From: DATFRY01 sp035489015
GTDB lineage: Bacteria; Myxococcota_A; Polyangia; Haliangiales; Haliangiaceae
Direction of reading: 5' to 3'
DNA length: 64,000 nucleotides
NCBI GenBank assembly: GCA_035489015.1
Contig: DATHKR010000257.1
Span: 1-64,000 of the forward strand
Below, one piece after another: positions 23,235 to 32,036 of the stretch. The notes under the pieces were generated by a model that was given only the letters and a program-made list of their open reading frames with translations, had not been told where the DNA came from and did no database searches. The position numbers and the translations under genes were made by a program. The first letter of the stretch is position 1. Every line of letters starts with the position of its first letter.

Positions 23235-24512
23235 TCAGAAGGCGGCCTGCAGCTGGGTGCGGATCTGCAGGTCGTTGCTGTCGGTCGCCGACGTGACGAT
23301 CACGCCGCCGTCGGTCGCCCACTTGAAGTTGTGGCCCTTGAAGAACCAGGTGAACGCGCCGAGGATCTCCTGGACGTCGTCGTCGCCGGCGGCCGGGGTG
23401 AGCGAGTAGCGCGCGGCCAGCTGGTAGGTCTTCGGGACGACGAAGTAGCCGGCCTGGCCGAAGAAGGCGTAGTCCGGGTCGGCCGACCCGCGCTTCAGCA
23501 TGTAGGCTGCGCCCTGGACGTCGATGCCCTCGTACTTGGCGATCGCGTCCACCTCGGCGCCGTGCTCGACCAGGAGGTCGCCGTCGACGTCCTTCGCGAA
23601 GTCGTTGAGGTTGGCCTGGTAGCTGGCGCCGACCGCCAGGCGGAACGGCCCGCCCTCGAGGTCGCCCTCGCTGTAGCCCTTGATGCCGCCCATGTTCCAG
23701 CCGACCCGGGCGACCACCACCGGGCTGAGGTCGGCCGGGGTGTTGGTCGGGGTGGTGACGGTGCAGGTGCTGGCGTCGGCCGGATCGTCGCAGTCGAGGG
23801 TGGCGGCCGGCCGGTCGGCGTCGCCCTGGCCGTTGAACACGCCGAGCGCCCACTCGAGGCCGTCGGGCGACTTGTCGTAGCCGTTGTGGACCATCACGCC
23901 GAGGTCACGGCCGATGTCGACCAGGCCGTTGGCCAGGGCGCGCTCGTTGAACTCGCTGGCGTAGTCGGAGACCAGCTCGTGGCGGGCGAACGGCTTCTTC
24001 CACTGGCCGCCGCGCACGTGCACATCCTGGCCGGCGATGGCGGCGAAGGTGTGGTCGATGAAGAAGTCCTTGAGGACGGGATCCCCGCGGTTGGCGAAGT
24101 CGAACTCGACCTTGTAGGCGTTGGCCTTGCCCCAGGCGTATCCCTCGAGCTGGAGGCGCAGGCGCGGCACCACGAAGTGCGACTGGAACTCGTCGAGCGC
24201 CTCGCGGCGGGTGATCTCGAGCCGGGTCTGGGTGCGGATGCCGATCTTGAGCTCGAACTGATCGTCGCCCGACTCGGCAATGAAGCCGCCATCGTAGTGG
24301 ATGCTGCCGGGCGGCTTATCGGCCTCGGCGGTGGCGGCTGGCTCGGGGGCGGGCTCGGTGGTGACGGCCGGATCCGGCGTGGTGGCCGGCGGGGGATCGG
24401 TCGTGGGTGCGGGCTCGGGAGCCGGCAGGGGAGCGGGAGGCTGGGCGGACGCCAGGGCGGGGCCCAGCACGAGTGTGAACAGGCAGACAGCGAAACGCAC
24501 GGAAGCTGACAT
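23235..24512 (-). CDS. phosphate/polyphosphate-selective porin (OprP/OprO family), 425 aa
   Basis: The signal peptide MSASVRFAVCLFTLVLGPAL is followed by a long Pro/Ala/Thr linker (about 25-68) and a 16-strand porin domain with the OprP-family pattern. That pattern includes YAWGKANAYKVEFDFANRG, KDFFIDHTFAAIAGQDVHVR and GQWKKPFARHELVSD. It ends in a beta-strand with terminal Phe (LQAAF), as expected for BAM-folded porins. It should let phosphate or short polyphosphate cross the outer membrane. Start ATG 24512 is chosen because it directly precedes the signal peptide; the frame runs on upstream over the phoR gene without meaning. It is preceded by a four-repeat Pho array. Confidence 0.88.
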   Translation of the reverse strand: MSASVRFAVCLFTLVLGPALASAQPPAPLPAPEPAPTTDPPPATTPDPAVTTEPAPEPAATAEADKPPGSIHYDGGFIAESGDDQFELKIGIRTQTRLEITRREALDEFQSHFVVPRLRLQLEGYAWGKANAYKVEFDFANRGDPVLKDFFIDHTFAAIAGQDVHVRGGQWKKPFARHELVSDYASEFNERALANGLVDIGRDLGVMVHNGYDKSPDGLEWALGVFNGQGDADRPAATLDCDDPADASTCTVTTPTNTPADLSPVVVARVGWNMGGIKGYSEGDLEGGPFRLAVGASYQANLNDFAKDVDGDLLVEHGAEVDAIAKYEGIDVQGAAYMLKRGSADPDYAFFGQAGYFVVPKTYQLAARYSLTPAAGDDDVQEILGAFTWFFKGHNFKWATDGGVIVTSATDSNDLQIRTQLQAAF

Positions 24513-24534
24513 GCGCGCGATGGTCGACGAGGCC

Positions 24535-24574
24535 TGTGACAATCGGGTGACGGATCGGTGCAGGAGATGTGAAG
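24535..24574 (-). promoter_or_regulatory. four-repeat Pho box array upstream of the porin
   Basis: On the minus strand CTTCACA-TCTC-CTGCACC-GATC-CGTCACC-CGAT-TGTCACA: four half-sites in 11-bp register, ending 22 bp before the porin ATG. The two gene-proximal half-sites are the best matches. It is the longest array in the window, suggesting strong PhoB control. Confidence 0.7.
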
Positions 24575-24646
24575 CCGTCGCGATCGACGGCGATCGGCGC
24601 GCGGGGCCGCTCGATCGACACGGCCGGCACGGCCGACGCCGCGGTG

Positions 24647-26419
24647 TCAAGTGGCGGCGGGTGGCGTCGGCGGCGCGGCTGGCGTGATCAGCCGGGTCGG
24701 CGGGGTCAACGCGGCGGCCAGCTCCACCCAGAAGATCGATCCGCGCGGCCGGTTGGGGCCGACTCCGATCGAGCCGCCCATGGTCTCGACCAGGTGCTTG
24801 ACGATCGACAGGCCGAGCCCGGTGCCGCCCATCTCGCGCGAGCGTCCCGGATCGATCCGGTAGAAGCGCTCGAAGATGCGCTGGCGGTGAGCTGGCGGGA
24901 TCCCGGGCCCGTCGTCGCGCACCTCGAGGCGGACGCGGCCGGCGTCGGCGGCGCCGCTGACGACCACGCCGGTCCCCTCCGGCGTGTGGCTGATGGCGTT
25001 GGACAGGAGGTTGACCATCACCTGGTGGAGCCCGCTGGCGTCGGCGGCGACCGCGAGGCCGTCCGGAACCTCGATCGAGATGGAGGTGCGCCGTCGCTCG
25101 GCCAGGCGCTCGACCGCCTCGAGCGCGCGCGCCGCGGCCGGGCCGAGCGCGACCGACTCGAGGTCGACCCGGAAGCGGCCGGCCTCGAGGCGCGAGAGAT
25201 CGAGCAGGTCGGTGATGAGGCTGGTCAGCCGCGCCGCGTTGCGGTGGATGGCGTCGACCAGCACCGGGGCGGCGGCCGCGTCGGTCAGCGCGCCGCCGGC
25301 CAGGGTCTCGGCGTTCGCGCTGATCACGCTGACCGGGGTGCGCAGCTCGTGCGACGCGTTGGCGACGAAGTCGCGCCGCACCGTCTCGAGCCGGTGCAGC
25401 TCGGTGACGTCGTGGAGGACCAGGATGGCGCCGGTGCCCGGCTGCGGGGCGAGTCGGGCCAGGACCCGCCGGCGGGTGACGGCCAGCTCCATCTCGGCGG
25501 TGCGCGGCTTGCCGGCCCGGACCAGCTCGTCGAGGGCGGGGACCCGGACCAGCTCGAGCAGCGGGCGCCCGACCGCGTCGTCGCCGGAGCCGAGCAGGCC
25601 GTGGGCGGCGCGGTTCATGAGCGTGACCCGGCTGCCCTGGTCGAGCGCGATCACGCCCTCGCTCATCCCCTCGAGCACCGCGGCGGAGCGGGCCCGCTCG
25701 CTGGCCAGCGCGGCGACGGTGCGCTCGATCTCCTGGGCCAGGCGCTTGAGCGACCCGGCCAGCGGTCCGGGCTGGGCCACGCCGCCGGCCAGGGCGTGGG
25801 CGCTGTCGACCAGATCGCGCATGGTGCGCGACATGAAGTGAGCGGCGGCGGCGGACAGGGCCACCCCGACCGCGACGCTGATGACCCCGGCGATGAGCAG
25901 GAGCCAGCGCAGGCGGGCGAGCGCATGCTGGATCTCCAGCAGCGGCTGGGCCACGCGCACCACCCCGGACAGGCCGGCGCCGCGGAACGGCATCGCCAGG
26001 TAGAGGAGGTCGGCCTGGATGGTGCGCGAGCGGCGGCCGGCGTGGCCGTGGCCGTGGGCCAGCGCCTCGATCACCTCGGGCCGGTCGCCGTGGTTCTCGA
26101 CCTCCGGCAGGGCGGCGAAGGCGACCGAGCTGTCGCCGATCACGCGCCCGTCGGTGGCGATGACGGTGACCCGGCAGCCGAGCGCGTGGCCCAGGCGATC
26201 GGCCAGCGCGTCGATGGCGGCCGGATCGGGCGCCGGGGCGGTCTCGAACAGCGCGCGGGCCGCCTCGAGGTCGCGCTCGAGATCGCGCTCGATGCGGTCG
26301 CCGGTGGTGACGCGCAGCTCGTGCTGGAGGTAGAGGCCGCCCGGGATCAGGACCGCCAGGGTCAGGGCGAGCGCGACCACGAACAGGTTGCCGCGCAGGC
26401 CGAGGTGGATGCGGGCCAC
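24647..26419 (-). CDS. phoR: phosphate sensor histidine kinase PhoR, 590 aa
   Basis: Layout: first membrane helix about 11-31, a periplasmic region of about 130 residues, second helix about 170-190, a HAMP-like segment, and a PAS domain (about 245-345). HisKA follows with the phospho-accepting His in RRDFVANASHELRTPVSVIS, and the ATPase has LHQVMVNLLSNAISHTPEG, RDDGPGIP and GGTGLGLSIVKHLVE. The large periplasmic region is more like Gram-positive/myxobacterial PhoR than the short E. coli form. It lies 3 bp downstream of phoB. With PstSCAB and PhoU it senses phosphate supply and phosphorylates PhoB. Confidence 0.92.
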   Translation of the reverse strand: MARIHLGLRGNLFVVALALTLAVLIPGGLYLQHELRVTTGDRIERDLERDLEAARALFETAPAPDPAAIDALADRLGHALGCRVTVIATDGRVIGDSSVAFAALPEVENHGDRPEVIEALAHGHGHAGRRSRTIQADLLYLAMPFRGAGLSGVVRVAQPLLEIQHALARLRWLLLIAGVISVAVGVALSAAAAHFMSRTMRDLVDSAHALAGGVAQPGPLAGSLKRLAQEIERTVAALASERARSAAVLEGMSEGVIALDQGSRVTLMNRAAHGLLGSGDDAVGRPLLELVRVPALDELVRAGKPRTAEMELAVTRRRVLARLAPQPGTGAILVLHDVTELHRLETVRRDFVANASHELRTPVSVISANAETLAGGALTDAAAAPVLVDAIHRNAARLTSLITDLLDLSRLEAGRFRVDLESVALGPAAARALEAVERLAERRRTSISIEVPDGLAVAADASGLHQVMVNLLSNAISHTPEGTGVVVSGAADAGRVRLEVRDDGPGIPPAHRQRIFERFYRIDPGRSREMGGTGLGLSIVKHLVETMGGSIGVGPNRPRGSIFWVELAAALTPPTRLITPAAPPTPPAAT

Positions 26420-26422
26420 GGC

Positions 26423-27208
26423 TCAGCCGTCGCTTCGGTCGCCGTCGCCCCGGTCGGCCCGCCCGGCGTCCTCGGCGTCGCCGCCGCCGGCGTCGGCGAT
26501 CTCGCCGGCGACCTCTCCCTCCGGCATGTCGCGGAAGCGGTAGCCGACCCCGCGCAGGGTCTCGATGTACGCGCCGGCCGGTCCCAGCTTCTCGCGCAGC
26601 CGCTTGACGTGCGTGTCGACCGTCCGGGTCGTCACGTCCGGGCTCATGCCCCACACGTCGGACAGGAGGATCTCGCGGCTCTGCACCCGCCCGCGCCGCG
26701 ACAGGAACGTGCCGAGCAGGCGGAACTCGAGCGCGGTCAGCGCCGCCTCGTCGCCGTCGACCCAGACCCGGTGGGCGTCGTGATCGAGGGTGAGGCGGCC
26801 GAACTGGACCGTCGACGCGTCGCCCTGCTCCTGCTGGGCGCGCCGCAGGATGGCGCCGATGCGGAGCAAGAGCTCGCGCACGCTGAACGGCTTGGTCACG
26901 TAGTCGTCGGCGCCGACCTCGAAGCCGACCACCCGGTCGATCTCGTCCCCCTTGGCGGTCAGCATCAGGATCGGCAGGCCGCGGGTCGCGTCGGCGCTGC
27001 GCAGCCGGCGGCAGACCTCGGTGCCGGGCATGTCCGGCAGCATGAGGTCGAGCACGATCAGATCGGGCAGGGGGGCCTGGGCCGCCGCGGCCAGCGCGTC
27101 GCGTCCGCTGGCCGCGGTCCGGGTGGTGTAGCCCTCGCGGCGCAGGTTGTAGTCGACGGTCGCGACCAGGTCCGGCTCGTCATCGACGATGAGGATGAGC
27201 GGGCTCAC
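26423..27208 (-). CDS. phoB: phosphate response regulator PhoB, 261 aa
   Basis: A receiver domain with the acidic pair DDEPD, phospho-accepting Asp in LIVLDLMLPDMPGTEV, Thr in MLTAKGDE and Lys in YVTKPFSVREL. An OmpR-type winged helix follows, with TALEFRLLGTFLSRRGRV and VDTHVKRLREKLGPAG. The C-terminal tail is long and acidic/Gly-rich (about 25 residues beyond the domain). It should bind the 11-bp-period boxes listed here. It is co-transcribed with phoR (3-bp gap), and its own upstream region has a triple box, so autoactivation is likely. Confidence 0.92.
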   Translation of the reverse strand: MSPLILIVDDEPDLVATVDYNLRREGYTTRTAASGRDALAAAAQAPLPDLIVLDLMLPDMPGTEVCRRLRSADATRGLPILMLTAKGDEIDRVVGFEVGADDYVTKPFSVRELLLRIGAILRRAQQEQGDASTVQFGRLTLDHDAHRVWVDGDEAALTALEFRLLGTFLSRRGRVQSREILLSDVWGMSPDVTTRTVDTHVKRLREKLGPAGAYIETLRGVGYRFRDMPEGEVAGEIADAGGGDAEDAGRADRGDGDRSDG

Positions 27209-27249
27209 GGTGCTCCGCGGTCAGGATGCCGGCCGGGCAGGGCGAGGTC

Positions 27250-27278
27250 CGTGACGATGCGGTGACATCGGCGTGAAC
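27250..27278 (-). promoter_or_regulatory. three-repeat Pho box array upstream of phoB
   Basis: On the minus strand GTTCACG-CCGA-TGTCACC-GCAT-CGTCACG: three half-sites in exact 11-bp register, ending about 40 bp before the phoB ATG at 27208. It lies between pepP and phoB and would give autoregulation of phoBR. Confidence 0.7.
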
Positions 27279-27296
27279 CGCGCGATCCCGGCGCCC

Positions 27297-28622
27297 TCAC
27301 GGGGTCGAACGCGCGCGACATGCTCGCTCCACCTCGTCCACCTGCTTGGGCACCGCGGAGGTCAGGACCTCGCACCCGTTCGCGGTGATGAGCACGTCGT
27401 CCTCGATGCGCACGCCGATCCCGCGCAGCGCCTCGGGCGCGGCCTCGGCGTCGGCCGCGATGTAGAGGCCCGGCTCGATGGTGATGACCATGCCGGGCTC
27501 GAGCGGGCGCGCGGCGCCGTCGGCGGTGGTGTAGGCGCCGGCGTCGTGCACGTCGAGCCCGAGCCAGTGCGAGGTGCGGTGCATGTAGTAGGCCTTGTAG
27601 GCCTCGTCGGCGACGCGGTCGGCGGCGGGCCCGTCGAGCAGGCCAAGGCCGATCATGCCCTGGGTCAGGCGCTCGACGCAGATCCGGTGGAGATCGTCGA
27701 GGGTGACGCCCGGGCGGGCGGCGCGGATCGCGTCCTCCTCGGCGGCGAGCACCAGCTCGTAGCAGCGCCGCTGGGGCCCGCTGAAGCGGCCGCTGACCGG
27801 GAACGTGCGGGTGACGTCCGCGGTGTAGAACTGGAACTCGCAGCCGGCGTCGACCAGGACCAGGTCGCCATCGCGGAGCGGGTGGTCGTTGTCGACGTAG
27901 TGGAGGATGGTGGCGTTGGCGCCGGACCCGACGATGGTGCCGTAGCCGGGGCCGGAGCCGCCGCGGCGGCGGAAGGTGTAGTCGATGAGCGCCTCGAGCT
28001 CGTGCTCGCCGACGCCGGGCGCCGCCGCGCTCATCGCCGCGGTGTGCGCCTCGGCCGTGATCGCCGCCGCCTGGCGCAGGAGCGCCACCTCCTCGGGCGA
28101 CTTGCGCAGCCGCATCTCGTGGAGGAGCGTGCGCGGGTCGACCACCCGGCGGGGCGGGCGCTGGCCGCGCCGCTCGCGCAGGCGCAGGTCGGCGATCAGC
28201 CGCGCGATGACCGCGTCGAACGCCGGGTCGTAGCCGAGGCCGTAGCAGAGATCCTCGGCGCCGGCGACCAGCTCGAGGAGGCGCCGCTCCAGCTCGGCGG
28301 CCGGATAGGCGACGTCGGCCCCGAAATCGGACACCGCACCCTCGATGCCGGCGCGGCGGCCGTCCCACACCTCGCGCTCTCGGTCGCGCGGGCGGACGAA
28401 CAGCACGAACTGCTCGGCCGCCGCCCCCGGGCGAAGGACCAGGGTGGCGTCCGGCTCGGCGAACCCGGTCAGATAGTAGATGTCCGACGACTGGCGGAAG
28501 CGGAAGTGCTGGTCGCCGTTGCGGTGGGCCTCGGGAGGCGAGTGCAGCACCGCCACCGCCCGCGGACCCAGCGCCTGCATGAACGCCTCGCGCCGGCGCG
28601 CGAAGACCGTGCTCTCGCCCAT
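27297..28622 (-). CDS. pepP: Xaa-Pro aminopeptidase (M24 family), 441 aa
   Basis: An N-terminal AMP-N domain (about 1-135, including YYLTGFAEPDATLVLRP) is followed by a pita-bread M24 metallopeptidase. The dinuclear metal ligands are visible: Asp in LVDAGCEFQFYTADVTR (two Asp), His in HRTSHWLGLDVHDAG, Glu in ITIEPGLYI and Glu in GVRIEDDVLIT. It removes an N-terminal residue preceding proline from peptides in the cytoplasm. It is unrelated in function to the adjacent Pho genes. Confidence 0.93.
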   Translation of the reverse strand: MGESTVFARRREAFMQALGPRAVAVLHSPPEAHRNGDQHFRFRQSSDIYYLTGFAEPDATLVLRPGAAAEQFVLFVRPRDREREVWDGRRAGIEGAVSDFGADVAYPAAELERRLLELVAGAEDLCYGLGYDPAFDAVIARLIADLRLRERRGQRPPRRVVDPRTLLHEMRLRKSPEEVALLRQAAAITAEAHTAAMSAAAPGVGEHELEALIDYTFRRRGGSGPGYGTIVGSGANATILHYVDNDHPLRDGDLVLVDAGCEFQFYTADVTRTFPVSGRFSGPQRRCYELVLAAEEDAIRAARPGVTLDDLHRICVERLTQGMIGLGLLDGPAADRVADEAYKAYYMHRTSHWLGLDVHDAGAYTTADGAARPLEPGMVITIEPGLYIAADAEAAPEALRGIGVRIEDDVLITANGCEVLTSAVPKQVDEVERACRARSTP

Positions 28623-28670
28623 GCGGTCGGATATACCACGCCGGCCTCGCGGCGCCGGGCGGGGCCGGGC

Positions 28671-29465
28671 CTACGAGCCGAGCAGGCGGGACAGCTCGCC
28701 GGCCGCCTCGGCCGACGACAGGAGGTCGGCGCCGAGCGCCTCGGCCTCGCCGCGCCACGCGCTGGCCGCGTCGCCGGTGTCGCGGCCGAGCACGAGCACC
28801 GGCACGTCGCGCAGGTCCGGCTCGGCTCGCAGCATGCGGAGGGCCTGGAGGCCGCCGGTCGGGTTGGGGCCCTCGACCAGGACGATCGCGCGGGGCTCGA
28901 GCAGGCGGGCCAGGCGGGGCAGCTCGTGAGTGGCGTGGACCAGCGACACCGCGGTGTAGCCGAGCGCGGAGACCATGCGATCGAGGCGGAGCGGACCTTG
29001 CCGCTCGTCGCCGACCACCAGGACCACGCCGCGGCTGGTCGGCTCGCCCAGCTCGGCGCCCTCGCCCGGCGCCGCGCGATCCTCGCGCCCCTTCTGCGCC
29101 CGGTAGACCGCGAGCGCGACCTTGTTGAGCAGCTCGTCCACGTCGAACGGCTTCTCGACCAGATCGGTCGCGCCGAGCGCGAGGGTGCGGTGCGACTCGA
29201 AGCCGTGCAGCGCGGTCATGACCAGCACCGGGATGCCGGCCGTCTCGGCGCTGGAGTGGAGCGTCTCGAGCAGCGCCTTGCCGTTCATGCGCGGCATGAG
29301 GACGTCGAGCAGGATGACGTCGGGCGGGTGGGCGTGGATCTTGGCCAGCGCGTCGACCCCGTCGGCGGCCAGCTCGACCTCGTAGCCCTCGTCGGTGAGG
29401 ACGGCGGCGACGGAGCTGCGCAGGAGCGCGTCATCATCGACGACCAGGATCCGACCACCCGTCAC
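28671..29465 (-). CDS. response regulator with an intact receiver and a second receiver-like domain, 264 aa
   Basis: Residues 1-125 form a canonical receiver: VVDDDALLRSSV, phospho-accepting Asp in DVILLDVLMPRMNG, and Lys in VEKPFDVDEL. After a linker (130-145) comes a second domain with receiver-like secondary structure (GVVLVVGDERQGPLRLDRM). It has no Asp at the phosphorylation strand (AIVLVEGPN). There is no DNA-binding output, so it probably works through protein contacts. It lies 48 bp beyond pepP on the same strand and is divergent from the small RsbRD-like gene. Confidence 0.82.
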   Translation of the reverse strand: MTGGRILVVDDDALLRSSVAAVLTDEGYEVELAADGVDALAKIHAHPPDVILLDVLMPRMNGKALLETLHSSAETAGIPVLVMTALHGFESHRTLALGATDLVEKPFDVDELLNKVALAVYRAQKGREDRAAPGEGAELGEPTSRGVVLVVGDERQGPLRLDRMVSALGYTAVSLVHATHELPRLARLLEPRAIVLVEGPNPTGGLQALRMLRAEPDLRDVPVLVLGRDTGDAASAWRGEAEALGADLLSSAEAAGELSRLLGS

Positions 29466-29531
29466 GCTACCGGCCCTTTCCTGCCCCGCTCGAATCCAGC
29501 GCGGGCTCTCGCAGTGCTACCATCGCCTTGC

Positions 29532-29966
29532 ATGGAGCGCCACGCGCGCACCTTCGAGTCGATCAGGCCCGATGTGCTCGATCGGCTCCTGGATGTGCGC
29601 GGCAGCATCGACCATACCCTGTCGGGCATTCCGTCGCATGTGATCCGACAGCAGTTCGACGCGGTGCTCGATCGCATGCAGAGGTACCTGCGTGACGGAG
29701 ACGCGGTGAAGTACCGCCCCCTCGCGGAGCGGTGGGTCGCGTTCCGGCTGGGCGAGGGCTCGACGCCGGAGAACCTGATCCACGCGGTGGTGGCCCTCGG
29801 CGACGTGATCCTCGACGTGACCCGCGGCCGCATGCCGGCCGGGCCCGACGGCGCCGAGTTCGCGCGCGCGGTTGCCCGCATGAACTTCGCCGCGGCGCGG
29901 CTCATCGTCGAGTCGCTGGCCGAGGCGCTGGCCGCGATGACGCGCTCGGCCGGGAGGCGGGGGTGA
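29532..29966 (+). CDS. small helical protein resembling an RsbRD-type N-terminal sensor domain, 144 aa
   Basis: An all-alpha protein with 'QQFDAVLDRMQRYLRDGD', 'RPLAERWVAFRLGEGSTPEN' and 'LIHAVVALGDVILDVTRGRM'. The pattern of one long helix, a short turn and 'AxxRxxxGxxxExLhxAhxxh' recalls the globin-like RsbRD_N domain of stressosome proteins and relatives. The match is judged by eye and weak. No catalytic residues are visible. Its stop overlaps the GTG of the PP2C gene (GTGA), so it is probably co-translated with that phosphatase and may regulate it. Confidence 0.6.
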   Translation: MERHARTFESIRPDVLDRLLDVRGSIDHTLSGIPSHVIRQQFDAVLDRMQRYLRDGDAVKYRPLAERWVAFRLGEGSTPENLIHAVVALGDVILDVTRGRMPAGPDGAEFARAVARMNFAAARLIVESLAEALAAMTRSAGRRG

Positions 29967-31987
29967 GCCGGGCGCCGGCGCTGAGCGCGCGCGGCGTCAC
30001 CCACCCGGGCCTCACCCGCGGCAAGAACGAGGACTGCTTCCTGGCCGATGCCGCGCTCGGCCTCTACCTGGTGCTCGACGGGATGGGCGGGCACAGCGGG
30101 GGCGAGGTGGCGGCGGCGCGCGCGCGCGACGTCATCCACCTGGAGATGCGGGCCCGGCTGGGCCAGGAGGCGCCGGCGGCGGCGCTCGAGGCCGCGCTCG
30201 GCGCCGCGTCGGCCGCGGTCCACGGCGAGGCGCAGCGCGACCGCGGCCTGCACGGGATGGGGACCACCGCGGTCGCCTGCTGTGTCTCCGGCGAGCGCGC
30301 GGTGGTCGCCCACGTCGGTGACAGCCGGGCCTACCTCCTGCGCCGCGGTCGCATGCGGCTGCTCACCCGCGATCACACGGTGGTCGCCGAGCTGGTCGCG
30401 CGCGGCGCACTGGCCGCCAGCGAGGCGGCGGTCCATCCCTACAAGTCGGTCCTGTCGCGCAACCTGGGCGGGCGGCGCACCGCCAAGGTGGACGTGAGCG
30501 AGCTCGAGCTCGAGCCGGGCGACCGGCTCTTGCTCTGCTCCGACGGGCTCAGCGGCTACGCCTCGCACGAGGCGATGGAGCAGGTCCTGGCCGGAGCCGA
30601 GGACGCCGACCGCGCGGCCGACGAGCTGGTCGAGCTGGCGCTGCGCGGGGGCGGCGGCGACAACGTGACCGCGGTGGTGATCGAGCTCGGCCTCGACCCG
30701 GCGCGCGATTCGACCCTGGAGCTGCGCCGCGGCGCGGCGGTGGCGTGGTGGAGCCGGCGCGAGCGGTTCGAGGCCGAGGCGCGCGAGCGCGGCGTGCACG
30801 AGTCGCCGATCTGCGCGGTGCTCTCGCCGGACGAGGCGGTCGCGATCGTCGCCGGCAACCTGTGCGAGGCGATCTACCACGACCTGGATCAGGCGGCCGG
30901 GTTGCACGTGTGGACCTACGCCGAGAACCTGGCCAACGGCTGGCTCGATCAGGGCGGGGCCTACGAGGTGCTGCGCGACCTGCTCGACCGGCTGCGCGCC
31001 GCGGCGATCGCGGTGGTCGCCGAGGTGGGCGAGGGCGGGCCGGCGGAGGCGGAGCTGGCCGTGGCGCTGGAGACGGATCTCCTGCGCGCGCTCATCGTGG
31101 CCGAGATGGCGGTGGCCGGCGCGCTGGGCGAGCGGATGCGCAAGGTGGAGCAGCTGCTGGTCCGTCGGGATACCCGGGCGACCACCGCGACCCCGTTCGA
31201 CGAGGGGAAGACGGTCGAGCTGAGCGGCGCCTACAAGGTGGAGCCGCCGTCGCCGATGGTGGCAGCCTGCCTGGAGCGCGGGTGGAAGGCGGCGCGCGGG
31301 GAGGCGGCGACCGGGGAGGCGGAGCGCGGTGCGGCGGCGGCGGTCGGGTCGGCGGAAGCGGCTGGCGCCGGGGCGATCGACCGGCCGTCCGCGCCGCAGT
31401 GGACCGAGGTCCTCGACCTGGCTCACCGCGCGGCGCTCGATCCGTCGTCCGACATCGACCTGGCTCCGGCGGTGCGCTTGCTGTTCGGCACGCGCGTCCT
31501 GGGCGAGGGCGCGCTCCGCCCGCTCCTCGAATCCCTCGATCGCGCGCGCACGCGACACCTCGACGCGGTGCGCGATCTGGCCGAGGCGCCGTCGATCCGC
31601 GCCGCCGCGCTGCACCGGCTGGCCGGCATCCACGAGGGGCTGATGAGCTCGCTCGCGCTCATGGTCGTGGAGTCGACGGTGGAGCTGACCGAGCGCTACC
31701 AGCGCGCGACCACGGTCACCGCCCGCCTGCGCGCCGAGCTGGCTCGCCACGAGACCCACATCTCGAAGCTGGAGCGCGAGGTCGCCGACCTGCGCGCCGG
31801 CGAGGCCGAGCTGGCCACCGTCTCCGACGGGGCGCCGGTGGGCGGCCCCGCGCTGGCCGGCAGCGCCACCGCGCCGGATCTCGACGAGGATCCGGACGCC
31901 GACCTCACCGCCGAGACAGTCATGGACGCGCCAGCGGTGGGGCCGCGCGAGCCGGAGCCGGCGCGGCCGAAGGGCGGGAAGCGGTGA
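29963..31987 (+). CDS. PP2C-type Ser/Thr phosphatase with a long C-terminal extension, 674 aa
   Basis: The PPM/PP2C domain (about 1-245) has all metal-binding motifs: RGKNEDCF, VLDGMGGHSGG, VAHVGDSRAYLLR, LCSDGLSGY and GGDNVTAVVI. Roughly 430 further residues follow: a helical block around 270-395 (including WTYAENLANGWLDQGGAYEV, reminiscent of the neighbouring small protein), then a Gly/Ala-rich linker. A second helical block with a coiled-coil-like TARLRAELARHETHISKLER comes after it, and an acidic tail. This is much longer than housekeeping PP2C. GTG 29963 is preceded by GGAGGCGG. It probably opposes Hanks-type kinases, several of which are encoded in this window. Confidence 0.85.
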   Translation: MSRAPALSARGVTHPGLTRGKNEDCFLADAALGLYLVLDGMGGHSGGEVAAARARDVIHLEMRARLGQEAPAAALEAALGAASAAVHGEAQRDRGLHGMGTTAVACCVSGERAVVAHVGDSRAYLLRRGRMRLLTRDHTVVAELVARGALAASEAAVHPYKSVLSRNLGGRRTAKVDVSELELEPGDRLLLCSDGLSGYASHEAMEQVLAGAEDADRAADELVELALRGGGGDNVTAVVIELGLDPARDSTLELRRGAAVAWWSRRERFEAEARERGVHESPICAVLSPDEAVAIVAGNLCEAIYHDLDQAAGLHVWTYAENLANGWLDQGGAYEVLRDLLDRLRAAAIAVVAEVGEGGPAEAELAVALETDLLRALIVAEMAVAGALGERMRKVEQLLVRRDTRATTATPFDEGKTVELSGAYKVEPPSPMVAACLERGWKAARGEAATGEAERGAAAAVGSAEAAGAGAIDRPSAPQWTEVLDLAHRAALDPSSDIDLAPAVRLLFGTRVLGEGALRPLLESLDRARTRHLDAVRDLAEAPSIRAAALHRLAGIHEGLMSSLALMVVESTVELTERYQRATTVTARLRAELARHETHISKLEREVADLRAGEAELATVSDGAPVGGPALAGSATAPDLDEDPDADLTAETVMDAPAVGPREPEPARPKGGKR

Positions 31988-32036
31988 GCGAGAGCGGGAG
32001 GCCACGAGTGGATCGCCGCCGAGATGACCTCGACGA

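Noticed and set aside
23235..26654. a single 1139-residue protein joining the porin to upstream sequence
   Set aside because: The part before the ATG at 24512 is antisense-like nonsense over phoR; the signal peptide at 24512 marks the true start.
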